A stretch of DNA of 64,000 nt from Rhizomucor pusillus (taxonomy: Eukaryota > Mucoromycota > Mucoromycetes > Mucorales > Lichtheimiaceae), in the NCBI GenBank assembly GCA_900175165.2, contig FWWN02000695.1, positions 78,747 through 142,746 of the forward strand. Reading direction: 5' to 3'. Positions 1 through 12,851 of the stretch are shown here, one piece after another; positions within the stretch are counted from its first letter, which is position 1, and each line of letters starts with the position of its first letter. Under the pieces are notes generated by a model. That model was not told the origin of the DNA. It searched no databases and worked only from the letters and a program-made list of their open reading frames with translations. The translations under genes and the position numbers were made by a program.

Positions 1-921
1 TTTTGGAGGAACCATGGGCGGGTAAGCGGGTGTAGAGTACGAAGGAGCGGGTGGCATGCATTGCTGCAGCTGCTGGTGGTGAGAATTGCCGCGACTTGCC
101 CACGGCATGATCTTGCTAGCTGCCTGCGAGCAAAAGTTGCTAAGACTGGACGATGAGATAGTGGGTTGAGGCAAAGGAGTAGCATGCGAAGCAGGAGTTG
201 CATGGCTGCGTCCTCGTGTCTTGAACCGCTTCCACAAGGGTGATGGCTGTTGCTGCTGTTTTTCTGCGATCTGAGTGGGCAGAGGATCCAAAGGGTGGAA
301 TCCGTTGGGAATAGCAGAGGGTAAGGCCGGCATTTCTGGAACTTCGTTGGTCGTAATCAGATCAGGATGCGATGCTGACTTGCGCAGAGACTGAGAACCG
401 TCAAAGAATCCGTCCTGGGTTATCGATGATTGGGAACGCAGTAGTCTTTGTTGCTGTGCGGATGGTTGTATTTCTGCATCGGTATCCTGCAAACCAAAGA
501 ACTCCAAGACGACCAGCGACTGTGAGATGGATGGTGGCATGGTGAACAAGGAAGAGATGAACTTGTCGATATCTGCGCGACGTTGGACATGGACTTGCTT
601 TTTATTTTGTAGCAAGTTCAGACGCTTGCCGTTCAGTTTTGGGAGTGCGATGGTATCGGCAGGAGCACGCGAACCAGCGCGGCTTGCCAGGCTGCTGAGG
701 GATCGTGCGGATGTCGGAAAGGCCTCGTGAAGGCGCTGGTTGAATGCAACAAAGTCTTCGTGGCGACGGGCAACAAAGTACGGTTGTCGGGAGACAGGTC
801 GTTTGGTATTTGACATGATGCCTTGCTGAGGAACCACTCTGACGATGAACCATATCTTTTGATCGGCTCGCTTCTCGCAGCGAACGATGGATGCGTTCTG
901 AATAGGTGGTGCCAGCTTCAT
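1..921 (-). CDS. PX-domain protein (5' part, cut by window edge)
   Basis: An uninterrupted frame runs from ATG 921-919 to the window edge, giving 307 residues with no stop and no obvious intron. Residues about 10-150 look like a PX (phosphoinositide-binding) domain: a basic start (IVRCEKRADQKIWFIVRV), then YFVARRHEDFVAFNQRLHEA, a proline-rich PKLNGK stretch, and a helix with IDKFISSLFTMPPSISQS ending in VLEFFGL. This order is typical of sorting-nexin-type PX domains. The rest is low complexity (Gln runs, Ser, His and Pro, with a KRFKTRGR basic patch), and the C-terminus lies outside the window. PX domains usually target proteins to PI3P-containing endosomes. What follows the PX domain (BAR, SH3, PB1 or other) cannot be known here. 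The family call is secure; the specific orthologue is not. Confidence 0.8.
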   Translation of the reverse strand, partial: MKLAPPIQNASIVRCEKRADQKIWFIVRVVPQQGIMSNTKRPVSRQPYFVARRHEDFVAFNQRLHEAFPTSARSLSSLASRAGSRAPADTIALPKLNGKRLNLLQNKKQVHVQRRADIDKFISSLFTMPPSISQSLVVLEFFGLQDTDAEIQPSAQQQRLLRSQSSITQDGFFDGSQSLRKSASHPDLITTNEVPEMPALPSAIPNGFHPLDPLPTQIAEKQQQQPSPLWKRFKTRGRSHATPASHATPLPQPTISSSSLSNFCSQAASKIMPWASRGNSHHQQLQQCMPPAPSYSTPAYPPMVPPK

Positions 922-2646
922 GCCTGCTGAAGGACACGTTTTGCCACTGATATACATAGCAACAAGCAAAGAAAAAGGATACCAACGAGGCTGGAAAAGT
1001 GGCAACCTATTTATATTTCTGTTGGGGGTGAGGGGGGAAACATACAAATGGACAATTGCGTCAGGAGTCCAAGCCGATATGAAAGGAGAATAAAGAGCAA
1101 ATTCTGTGCGTCGTTTGGGGGAAGGGATCGTCTAGTCAAACAGAGATGGGGGGTACAAGAGATTTCTCAGCAATATGCTTGAGCATCTGTCTTTAGAGTT
1201 CACATCTTTGACGTGCATTCCAGGCAAAACCGTATCCCAAAAAGAGAGATCGCTAAAATCACAACGTGGTTGACCTTTCAAGCCCGTATGGGATCAAAGG
1301 TTAAACCTTTTTTCGAAAAAAGAGCTGCCAGATCATTCCTGTCAATGTGTCGTGATTGCCATCACGCACAAAGCCTGAGGGGTCAGGGGAGCGCGCTGGA
1401 TAGAGAGAAAGATGCTGCACGAATGGACACGATGGTAAAGAATGGCGTGAGCCACTGGTGCCGTCGAATTGTAATGTTCTAGATCCTCGAAAAGCTTTTG
1501 CACTAACTACGCACACGCACACACAGAGGCAGACAGGTTAACATATAAAGGGAGTGATGGGAGCTGTGGAGTTGGTGGAGGAGCGGTGCTGCTTCCGTGA
1601 GAACTGCGATGGTGACAGCGACTTTTTTTGGCACATGTACATGCGTCATGCAGCATCTTTCGTTTCTGCCTCTCGTGGGCTTCTAATCCAGTTTTCTTTG
1701 AACATAGGCTGCAGTTCTGGGTTGATTGCAAAATAGTTGACGGGAACAACGATCAAATCATTTGAACCTGTGCTACACACTTTGGACGCATGCTTGCAAT
1801 GCTGTTCCTTTCAAAATGTGCTACGACGATGAGATGGGTCGTCATTTATCGGAACCCTTCCCGCCACTGCTACTCCTGAACTTTTTTTTTGCCTCTGTCT
1901 ATCTCTCTCTCTCTCTATCTCATGTACTACTCGTTTTGCCATCTGTCAATGAGATTCGGGCTATCACGTTTGCGATTGGAGGAAGCGTTGGCTGTGTGAC
2001 GGACATCCAGTTGGAAAAGAATGAACTCGAGCTTGACGCATTTGGATGCATATACATGCAGAACCTCATGCTTGTGCTACATGCGACCAACGTCAAGTCT
2101 CTGGCTTGGCTATTCTTGAACAAAGCGGATGCGATATCCGAGCAAAGAAGAGCGAACCCCATTGTGGTATAAATCCTGCTTTACCCAAAAAAGGGAGCTT
2201 ATTTGGAGACACAAACGGGCCGCCGCTCAGGACAATCTGTTTGTGGGATCCAACCTGAAGGCTCGGACCCAGTCGCGTTTTTTAGAATGCTCGAATTACG
2301 GACATTGACTGCATTTGGGTATTCGTCGATCCTTTTTTCCCACTCGGGTTGCCTTCCTTGTCCATGCACTCGTATTTTTCTAGCTCTGGTGCCAGGGAGA
2401 ATGGCAAAGCACATGGAAAGAGCATCCATGGTAGCACAGATATAAAGTACTGGTGGAGCAAAAATGGGGAGGCATTGATGTAAAAGAGAAAATCGTGATA
2501 AGAATGCTTATATCAAGCTACAGACTAAATCCCGGATTCTATCTTGAGAGCGTCAAACGCTGTTTGCTGAAAGACATTCCGAGATTCTCACGTATGTAGT
2601 TTATCCGAGCGTGTCTTCCATTCGCTTCCGTTGTTTATTTAGATAG
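922..2646. other. Intergenic, no supported gene
   Basis: Upstream region of the PX gene. It holds a G-rich tract near 1021-1040 and a short (TC)n run near 1901-1920. The short open frames on both strands overlap each other, lack domain signatures and lack credible splice-linked extensions. I see no tRNA-like cloverleaf or B-box by eye. Confidence 0.5.
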
Positions 2647-2670
2647 CAAGTTCCACCGTTGTGGAACTTG
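2647..2670. repeat. Perfect inverted repeat, 10-bp stem with 4-nt loop
   Basis: The arms CAAGTTCCAC and GTGGAACTTG are exact reverse complements separated by CGTT. No U-run follows, and no gene end lies close by. It could be a hairpin in a transcript, a relic of a small inverted-repeat element, or chance. Confidence 0.5.
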
Positions 2671-2888
2671 ACCCTGTGACAAGCGCACGAGATCGTTCAT
2701 ATCACTTGAAAATTTTATAGAAATCTTCTTCTATTAGCAACGCTCTACAACATACACAGCAATATACGTGTAATTTTGCTATCTTTAATATCAGAGTGAG
2801 AAAAAAAGATAAGAATTCCCTATCGAGTACGATTGTCACTGCGAGCTGCCTTGCAGATGGCAAAAGATGATCAATTCAAAGCAAAAAT

Positions 2889-3068
2889 GCAGCTGCTGCG
2901 ATCGACAATTCCTTTGAAAACGATGCTCCTCAGATTGGCCTTATTCATCAAGCTGAAGCCGCTGGTACTTTCGGCTTCAAATCCTCGGATGCCGAACAGA
3001 GTAAATATAGATCCTTCGCATCAGGCGCGCCGCTTAAAATCCGGTCCCCGTGGATCCGCTATCGCTGA
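2889..3068 (+). pseudogene. Coding-like relic of about 59 codons, unknown origin
   Basis: One frame from 2889 to the TGA at 3066-3068 reads as ordinary protein (segments AAAIDNSFENDAPQIGL and AEAAGTFGFKSSDAEQ) with no biased composition. It has no start codon, no obvious exon partner and no recognised domain. The frame used by the longest ATG-initiated reading here looks less protein-like. I infer a fragment of a decayed gene or transposon, or an exon whose partners I could not connect. Confidence 0.25.
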
Positions 3069-4325
3069 TGATTATAGTACTCTGGACATTTATGTCATTA
3101 TGTACCTTTTGCATGTTTTATTTTTCTGCAGCTCGAAATAAGGAAACAGCTAATATTTATGGATGTTGAGCATCCTCCGCCTTTGCAGGGAAAATCTTTA
3201 CTGATCTTGAACCAGTCTCGCTTCGGGACGCACGCACATACATTGGACTAGCTCCTTCTAAGCTCGCGGTGTCGCTTTGACAGACTAAATATTCGTGATG
3301 GAAGCAAGGAGTTAGTTGTGAGCTTTCACACGAACACACCACTATTGCTGATTGCTCGATGATAAGGTTAGAAGCTAGACCATTGAATGTTGTGTGCTAA
3401 TTCTATTGCATGGTGTTGTATAGCAAAAAAAATGAAAACGGTAAAAGCGGCAAGGCTTGGGCAGGGTTACCTGATCCATCAACTAAGACAATCAACAAGT
3501 TCTTGGCTCCAACGTAACCCGTAAACAGAAACGACTCATATGATGCTGTTGATAATCACAGACTTCCAACGAAATCTTTGGTGAATGTGACGCCAAACAA
3601 GCTGCACTTTATCAAACCGCGTGATTCCCCATCGTATCTCTGGCCCTCCCATTTTCATATATGTAAGATTATACGTTTTCGTTAGGATGAGCAGCGCAGA
3701 GATAGAAAAGAACAATTGTCACGCCCATTCTTGAGCTAACCAAATTTCACTATTGAGGAGTAAAATCGCCTGATTTTCCAGAGATACTGGATGGTTCTAT
3801 TATAAAGAGAGAAACGCTCAGGAACAAAACGCCGATGGGTCCCTGAACGCACAGACAATGCTACGCCGGCTCACTTATTACCGTATAACCACGTTACCCG
3901 TTTAAGTGGATACCATGATATATCTTGACTCGACCGTAAGATATGTATCATGTTTACTGTCATCTTTCGCACCCTAAAAGAATGGTCTTCCATTTACATG
4001 CTGCAATATTCTGGCCTTGAGCGCCATTTCAAGTGATTAGTAAGGCACAGAGCAAGCACGCTCTGCATCATCTACGTTAATAGGCTCCTATTTTTGATAA
4101 ACCAGCGAAAATATGGTTCTGTTTAGACGACCAAATTTTGGATGCTAGAACGTCAGTACCAGACGTTCGCAAAAGATACACACGCACGCTCGAAAGTCAC
4201 AACGTCGTGCATGCCAAAGTACTGTACAGCATGCAGACAGAGTGGTCACATGTTCAGTGATAACAATTCTTCTGGTCGCATCTTTCGAAAAATTCGAGTC
4301 GTATGTATCAAGATCACTTGATCAT
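3069..4325. other. Intergenic, nothing supported
   Basis: AT-rich sequence with no open frame of credible length or composition, no repeat visible by eye and no RNA-gene signature. Confidence 0.5.
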
Positions 4326-5278
4326 CTAAGGAGAAATACTTAGTCGTCTTTTCCATTGGCTGCGAACAGAGCGCTTCCAGCTACTCCATCGTTTATATTT
4401 ATTTAAATGAAATCCCTGTTTCTGGTCCAATAAATATCTGGGGTTTGCGTTCAGCGTGGTGAAGTAAGTGGACAAGACATTCATTGTCTTCGAGCCGAGA
4501 ACAAGCTTGGATTTCAGCTTCTTGCCATCGGCGCTGGTGATGGTATCTGCTGTTTCGTTTCTCCAGCAAAGTCGATGATGGATATTCCGACCCGCAGTGG
4601 ATGTCAATGGATGCATGTCGACTGTAAACTTCTGCTGTCAAAATCATCAATGTATTGTCTTTGCTAATCACTATTGCGCTTGTCACTAAGCTCGCAAGCT
4701 TGGGCAGCAGCTCTTCTCGCATGCGAAAGTCTATTTTGAGTAATCCGGAAATGGGCCTGTCAAGCTCAATGAAGGGCCCGGTTTCGCGTCGATGTTGGAG
4801 GTATTTTGATATGCCGAGAATGGCACATGGAGTCTTTCATCGGATTTGCTTCAAAGATCTTCGAATCTTGCTGCAGTTCAGGCAGACGAGAAGCGAGTTA
4901 AAGTGTACTTTAACCCACCACGGGGCTTGGTAAACTGTCCATCAACTAAAAGTCTTGCCTTATCCCCATGACACGGGAATCTACCGATTCCTGAGAACCA
5001 CAGAAGCTGAGCGTACTTGCATCATTGGCGAACCTGACATGAGCGGCTCGAAGCTTATCTAAATTATCCTTGTTGAAAAGGCCGGTGACATCTACAGCAT
5101 CGTTGGAATTCGTCTTCCTCGCAAAAGATATGACTATTGGCCGGCAACCAAGCAGTTTGGCCCAACACGCCGCGCGCTCAGTGTCGGCGTCCGTCGTGCC
5201 TTTAGTTCCAGAAGATTCCAACGCGCGCATGCAACCACGTTCAAAAGTAAATGATTCGAAGAGTCTCCGCTCTTTCAA
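4326..5278 (-). pseudogene. Frame-broken coding relic, possibly from a mobile element
   Basis: Read on the minus strand, protein-like segments follow one another but change frame. The first covers 5278-4946 and includes RRLFESFTFERGCMRALESS and HVRFANDASTLSFCGSQESV. The second lies near 4790-4580, with ETGPFIELDRPISGLLKID and ILTAEVYSRHASIDI. The third covers about 4616-4326, with ADGKKLKSKLVLGSKTMNVL. Stops and frame changes separate them, and only some junctions resemble splice sites. The composition is that of a normal globular protein, not of random antisense frames. I do not recognise the family. Position next to the rDNA fragment suggests a decayed mobile-element gene, but no reverse-transcriptase or transposase motif is visible. 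Confidence 0.35.
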
Positions 5279-5299
5279 TTGTCTGCCAATCTCTTCTTT

Positions 5300-5380
5300 G
5301 CGATTGCTATAAAGTGGTATTGACGCAATATGATTTCTGCCCAGTGCTCTGAATGACTAAGTGAAGAAGTTCAACCAAGT

Positions 5381-5437
<57 letters not shown>
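5300..5437 (+). rRNA. 28S (LSU) rRNA gene fragment, not a complete gene
   Basis: The stretch matches the very conserved LSU rRNA segment around GTAAACGGCGGGAGTAACTA and CTGCCCAGTGCTCTGAATG. It contains the complete 15-bp sequence CTCTCTTAAGGTAGC at 5408-5422, the I-PpoI homing-endonuclease site, which overlaps the R2 retrotransposon target in animal rDNA. A few substitutions relative to the conserved eukaryotic sequence (for example in GAATGACTAAGTGAAG) and loss of similarity on both sides show that this is a dispersed, decaying fragment and not a working rDNA unit. It is in sense orientation on the plus strand. The match is to remembered conserved LSU sequence, not to a computed alignment. 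Confidence 0.9.
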
Positions 5438-5484
5438 TGCGGTCATATTGATTAGGTCATGATGTGCGTAATTTTTAGTCTTCA

Positions 5485-5840
5485 TTATTCTCGATCAGAA
5501 GGGCAAGATTTGCAAACGTGGTCTTTGTTTCGCATGGCATGCACCTCGTTTTTCAAGCATTTCTCACAGATGACCCAAGGCCAGTTGACTTTTTCGTGTC
5601 CAGTGTTCTCCTCCAGTGCATGAGACGCGTCGTTCACGCTGTCAGCTGTGTCGTCTTCTGTGCGTCAGGTTAGCTGAGGTGATGACAATCGCCTTCCCTG
5701 AGACACCGTGAGATTTCAGAGACCGAGTTTCTTGGAGGTGCACTCCATGAGATTTCAAAGGATTTCCTGGCAACAGTTGATATGTCCGAAGTTCAGTAAG
5801 CTGTGAGTCCCAGTAGCTGGTAGAACCGTCTCATTATTAG
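5485..5840 (-). pseudogene. Possible gene remnant ending in a CxxC zinc-binding tail
   Basis: On the minus strand a frame from about 5840 (SYWDSQLTELRTYQLLPGNP, then a twofold LKSHGV motif) can be joined through a 49-nt intron-like stretch (GTGTCT donor, GCTAAC branch, CACAG acceptor) to a segment at 5657-5485. That segment ends in a stop after CEKCLKNEVHAMRNKDHVC and a final KSC, giving a Cys-x2-Cys / Cys-x2-Cys pair 14 residues apart. Such a pair looks like a small zinc ribbon at a protein C-terminus. Stops block extension upstream of 5840, so the 5' part is missing or lies in exons I could not connect. The plus strand here is also partly open, so the strand is uncertain. Confidence 0.3.
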
Positions 5841-6234
5841 ATCACCGAGCTGGCTTTGGATCGCCATGACCAGAAGTCGTCAGACAACGCACTTAAGGAA
5901 AATGCTTCAGTGACTCAGGCCTTGGAGAATCTAAGCAACAAACTGCACTTTGGAAATCGAATCCCATGACTCACGACAGCTCACGAGCGTCAGCCTAGAA
6001 TCTCTGTTTGGAAGAATAGTGCCCCAAAATGAAAGCGAACAACGGATGATCGAGGAGATAGAAGGACTCCAAGGCAAGGCACAAAGTTCTATCCTATATT
6101 GTTTTGCATATTTGCCAAACCAAAGCAGAGACACACGCCCAAATTGTTTGAGCAAATCCATCAAGGAACTCTCTGAGCATGCGCCAAAGTTTCTGACCTT
6201 ATTAGTATTTTCTACAGTCAATCTGGAATTTTAG
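5841..6234 (+). pseudogene. Coding-like relic, helical, frame-shifted
   Basis: The plus strand reads as a heptad-like helical protein in two frames. Segment 5841-5966 contains ITELALDRHDQKSSDNALKE and SVTQALENLSNKLHFGN. From about 5950 a second frame continues with VSLESLFGRIVPQNESEQRM and IEEIEGLQGKAQSSILY to a stop at 6234. The change of frame without a splice signal suggests a single-base indel in an old gene. No family is recognised. A further protein-like piece lies upstream in the same orientation near 5725-5800. It overlaps, on the other strand, the zinc-tail remnant, so only one of the two readings can be right there. Confidence 0.3.
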
Positions 6235-7599
6235 GAGGAGGTCTCTTGACGTTTGAGTTCTTTTCTTCTCCGCATCAACATGAAACTTTCTGACTTGTCA
6301 GGAGACAGAGAATAGGAGTAAGAAACTTTTTAATTGCTAGCGAATTATCTACAGTTCTTGCTGCAGGGCTCGACACAAGGTTATTAGCACCGCCCTGGAT
6401 AGAAAGGCTTGGCGGAAAACGACGGACAGGTTTGGAGAAACGCTCAGATGATGTGGGATGCTAAGCATTGATGCCAAGAAAATGGTTGGTAAAATGCGGT
6501 TAGAACAGGAGTACAAGATCCATGCATTCATCGCCGCATGATACCTTTTTCCCACTTAATGCCTTGATAACTGCTGCTGCTCTTGAAAGTGTCAAAATGA
6601 CCATTTTGGGTAAAGGCTGAAGCTGACAAAGAATTTTCAGCAGCGAATAACAGCAGTTGCTTGTCGAAAATGGGGAGCAAAGTAATTTATAACTATACAT
6701 TCTTTGTCGAGACCCTGCTGCGATCGCTTCCTTTTTCTTATCTAACAAAAATCGTCAGCTCATCGTCGTCACATTGCTGCTGCTACTGCAACTTTTTGTT
6801 CACGATCCCAGTGCCTTCTTTTTCCCTTTTTGAATTCCGTGCCGTAAGGGAGAATGAAAAAGTTCCAGTGCCGCGACCAAAAGTAAAGGGTGTCTTGGCC
6901 TTGCTTGCATTTGCAAGGAATGCCGGCAGTAGGCTTTTCTGAAGGTACGACTTGAATGTAACCCGTGGTGGCGCGTGCATCTTTAGCATAGCACCAGCTC
7001 TGCAAAAAAAAATTTTATATGCGCAGCGTGGCTGGTTCCTGAAAAAATTGCTAGCCGCGAAATGTGGCGCAGATAACCACAACTTGGATTTCAAGCTTTT
7101 CTGCATCTTTCGGACGGAGAAGAACTCTTCCGAAATTCTTTACTTCTCATCTACAATTCCAATTTGAAATAACAGTTCCACTGTTTTTTGACACTTTACC
7201 AAAACAGTGGCGATTCCCTTCAAAAAGAGTCACTTCCGCGGCTTGAGCTTTTTCTTTCCTGCCAATAGGATATCCAATGTCTTTTGGTATAGGCCCTAGC
7301 CGTATATACATATCAACCGCCAAAAAAGAAAATGAAAAATACGAAAGCCGTACCCAACAACCGGGGAGAAGGCGGCTGCTCAGGGAAACGGAGGACAGGT
7401 TGGGGGTGGGGGCGAGAGCATAAATCCGTTTTTGATTTGCTTCAACTCGGTCAATGTTTTAAAAATAGACCTTCGAGCCAAATGTGCCCATTTTTAATTT
7501 AAAATCCTGTGCTTCACACAAATAAAAAGGGAAGGATTGTTGCTGTTGTTGTTCCTGCACCACCAGCATCTGTTTTCTTCAAACCTATTAAATATAACC
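6235..7599. other. Intergenic, promoter side of the small KRVRF gene
   Basis: No gene is supported. Homopolymer runs and an A/T-rich block become frequent from about 7320 to 7530, as expected for a fungal promoter and 5' leader. Short open frames on both strands are unconvincing. Confidence 0.5.
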
Positions 7600-8106
7600 A
7601 TGTCAAGTAACAACAGCAGCAGCAAGCGAGTTCGATTTACTCAAGAAACTCAAGTTGAATATACCTACAGTCAAGACGACTATGACCGGTCCTGGCTGGC
7701 TACTATGATTCCCTCCTCCTCTTCCTCCTCATCCTCTACCTCAACTTGTTCAAAAGTCACCCGTGATCGGACGTCAACCAGACTAATATCCGCGCGTCAA
7801 CGACCTTACATACCTCCTCTTGATCTGTCTGGCGTGCCGAATGCTTGTGGAGGAACACCTGTCACAGATCACACAGTTGCAGTTACCATTGTTCCTCCTG
7901 CAACAGCCGCTGATGATGACACAAAGAAGCAAAAACAACATCAACAACAGCGACCTGCCAAGCTTTTCATTGATACACAATCGATCCGCGACGCTCCTTT
8001 GTTTTTCTCGCACATGTCTACATACTACACTTGTCGCTCAGATGATGATTGTGACAAGGATATCTTTTGGACACCTACCACCTCATCATCACCAGCCTGT
8101 TATTAG
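7600..8106 (+). CDS. Small fungal protein with KRVRF motif near the N-terminus
   Basis: Single-exon frame of 168 residues starting at ATG 7600 (context AACCATGT). An upstream in-frame extension has only a non-ATG start. The N-terminus after a Ser/Asn run reads SKRVRFTQETQVEYTYSQ followed by DDYDRSW. This resembles a motif common in fungal proteins, a basic-hydrophobic V-x-F segment followed by an E/D-Y-D-R-S box. KRVRF also fits the RVxF consensus for docking to protein phosphatase 1. The middle is low complexity (Ser run, Gln/His run), and the C-terminal part, with YYTCRSDDDCDKDIFWTP, has two Cys and an acidic stretch. An AATAAA signal lies about 95 bp downstream. Function is unknown; a regulatory role through PP1 is inference from the short motif only. 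Confidence 0.7.
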   Translation: MSSNNSSSKRVRFTQETQVEYTYSQDDYDRSWLATMIPSSSSSSSSTSTCSKVTRDRTSTRLISARQRPYIPPLDLSGVPNACGGTPVTDHTVAVTIVPPATAADDDTKKQKQHQQQRPAKLFIDTQSIRDAPLFFSHMSTYYTCRSDDDCDKDIFWTPTTSSSPACY

Positions 8107-8199
8107 TTTACACTGATCCATGTATATACTCTTTGCAAGACTTAGAACAAGTTTGTGTTTTGCTTTCGCTTTCGATACTATTTTATGATACCCTTCCAC

Positions 8200-8205
8200 A
8201 ATAAA
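8200..8205 (+). promoter_or_regulatory. AATAAA polyadenylation-type signal
   Basis: AATAAA about 95 bp after the stop of the 168-residue gene, in an A/T-rich 3' region. The next gene is convergent and ends at 8423. Confidence 0.55.
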
Positions 8206-8422
8206 GTTTGTTAAATCATCAGCATGCTTTGCTCCACAATCCAGTTTTAAAATGTTAAGTGGTCATAGTCGTAACTGTAGTTTATGTATTCGTGTTAAAG
8301 CAAATAAGGAAAAAGAAAAAGAAAACTACGGAAATGACATAAATTGGCAAACAAAGCAACAGTGCAATGATACAATAATCTCAAACGTGCTCAGTAGTCT
8401 AAATGATATCCTTCCAGGCTGG

Positions 8423-10983
<2,561 letters not shown>

Positions 10984-12851
10984 TACGATGATCCGGGATA
11001 AAGTAATCAGGGAGGATGTAACCAAGTTGACGAAAATTTTCTTTGTTGGCAAGCGGGTGATGAATCGAGATCGCTGGTAATCCGATGTCTGGGGGAATGA
11101 AACAGCTACCCAGTATTGGTGCTTCTGGGAGCAACAGCAGCAGCAGTAGCAGCTCCTCCGGCTTTTCCTGCGTCAACTTTACACGGCACATAGCTTCGTC
11201 AACAGGTTTGAACACTATTCCAAATAGTGAATAGCTTCTGACATCTAACGTAGCGTCTATCGCCGTCACATGTTTATGTTTTCTTGTCCTTTGTGCGCCT
11301 CCATCAATTATTTTACCGAGATGGACTAAGAAAAAAAGTTGAAGTTACGTGGCATGACAAACAAATTTAACACTGCATTCGTGACATGTTGTTTGCGGTA
11401 GATCTTTGCCGAAGAGAAGCAGTTTTTCTCGCACGATTATGCTTGCTTTTTGTCGCATCAAATTAGATATCTCCCCGACATGCACAAAGTTTGCCAGCAG
11501 TTAGTAGCAGCCTTCCCTGGAAAAGAGAAAGCTTCGTCTCAGTATTATATGCAGATGGGCGAGCAAATCGAGAGATTCCCACGTGGGGTGACTAGCTTGG
11601 CTTTATGCTTATACTCGGACGCTGACGTCAATTACTCGAGTATTTCTTTTTTGAGCCCGTGTACCGAAGAGGGCAAACATTCCAAGTGCCGCGTTTGAAA
11701 AAAAAGGTGTGGTAAATGTTTCGAAAAAACGGCTGCCCCGGGACATTCTTGCAGCGAGTAGCAAGCAATGGATCCAAGACGAGGGTCTGAAAGTCGCACA
11801 CAAGGTGTTACAAATCACGAATTTGGAGAGCCGTTGCGACAAGGAGTAAAGGCATGCATGTCGCCATTGGTGCGCTTGTATCTCTTTTGCATGCATACAT
11901 AAACAGAACCTCAAACGCTTAGCCTTAAGTGTGCAAACCCGCCCTTCGCAAGAGCGTAAACATTCCCGTCAATGTTGACCATGCAGCTAGGCGCTGGGGC
12001 TGCGTACCTAATTATAGTCCTGACTGGGGGTGATGTTGCACCTAAAGCATTTGTAATGCAAAGTCAGCTATCGATGCTGATGGTCAGCAAAGCCTGGAAG
12101 GAGATATGCTTAAGAAAGGAAAGCTCCTCTGGGTTTTAGACCGATCAAGACGAAACACAAAAGACATAATACTTTGAAAATACTTGTAAAGATCGGCAGC
12201 CAGATATTTAGCGAGACGGTGTATCAATCTTGCGCATCTAAGCTTTGTACATGCCTCCGGTGTAATAATCACGTAAATAAGTATTAATTTCGTAGTTCCG
12301 GGTGCCTTTATCACTCGCGTGTCCTTGTGGATCCGGTGCAAACGCCCAAAGACCGAATGTTCTCGCAAAATAGGTGGTCAGCCCCAGTACCTCGGAAGTT
12401 CTCGTAGGTATGCCATGCATCAACAGGCAGTGAAACCAGCAAAGACATTTTTTTTAGCCTGTGCTACCATCGCCAAGGTTCGGCAGAGAGACTAAAATGG
12501 CTGCTTTGAAAGAAGCGAGGCACGCAGCATGTCTGAAAGCAGACCTGTGACACGAAGCCTGAAATGATTGAGAGTGTACCACATTCGAGATTGTCACCAC
12601 TTACTGCTTGCTTGGAAGCACATATGCTGTGTCCAAACTCAAAGTCTGGATAGTCGCTTGATCGCGCCACCTTATTTGTATCGAGTTCACAGACCCATTC
12701 TCTTTGCTTCTTTTTCCCTCTCTATCGCCTCTTGCTTTACATAGCAGCGCGAGAAAGGTTTGAAGTGAGCATTTGCCGGTTTTACTCACGTTTTTAGCAT
12801 ATATCATTCGAAAGTCTTCCTCATTATCGTAATAAGAGAAAAAAAGAAGTC
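10984..12851. other. Shared upstream region of DBP2 and the giant gene
   Basis: Divergent intergenic region of about 1.9 kb. No open frame has domain signatures or sensible splice partners. A/T-rich sequence with a CATATAT box near 12797 and purine-rich runs precedes the giant gene's ATG. Confidence 0.5.

Noticed and set aside
5300..5437. Working rDNA unit or an R2 / I-PpoI element itself
   Set aside because: Only 138 bp of LSU sequence with substitutions, no flanking rRNA, no reverse-transcriptase or His-Cys-box motif nearby. It is a fragment, not an element.
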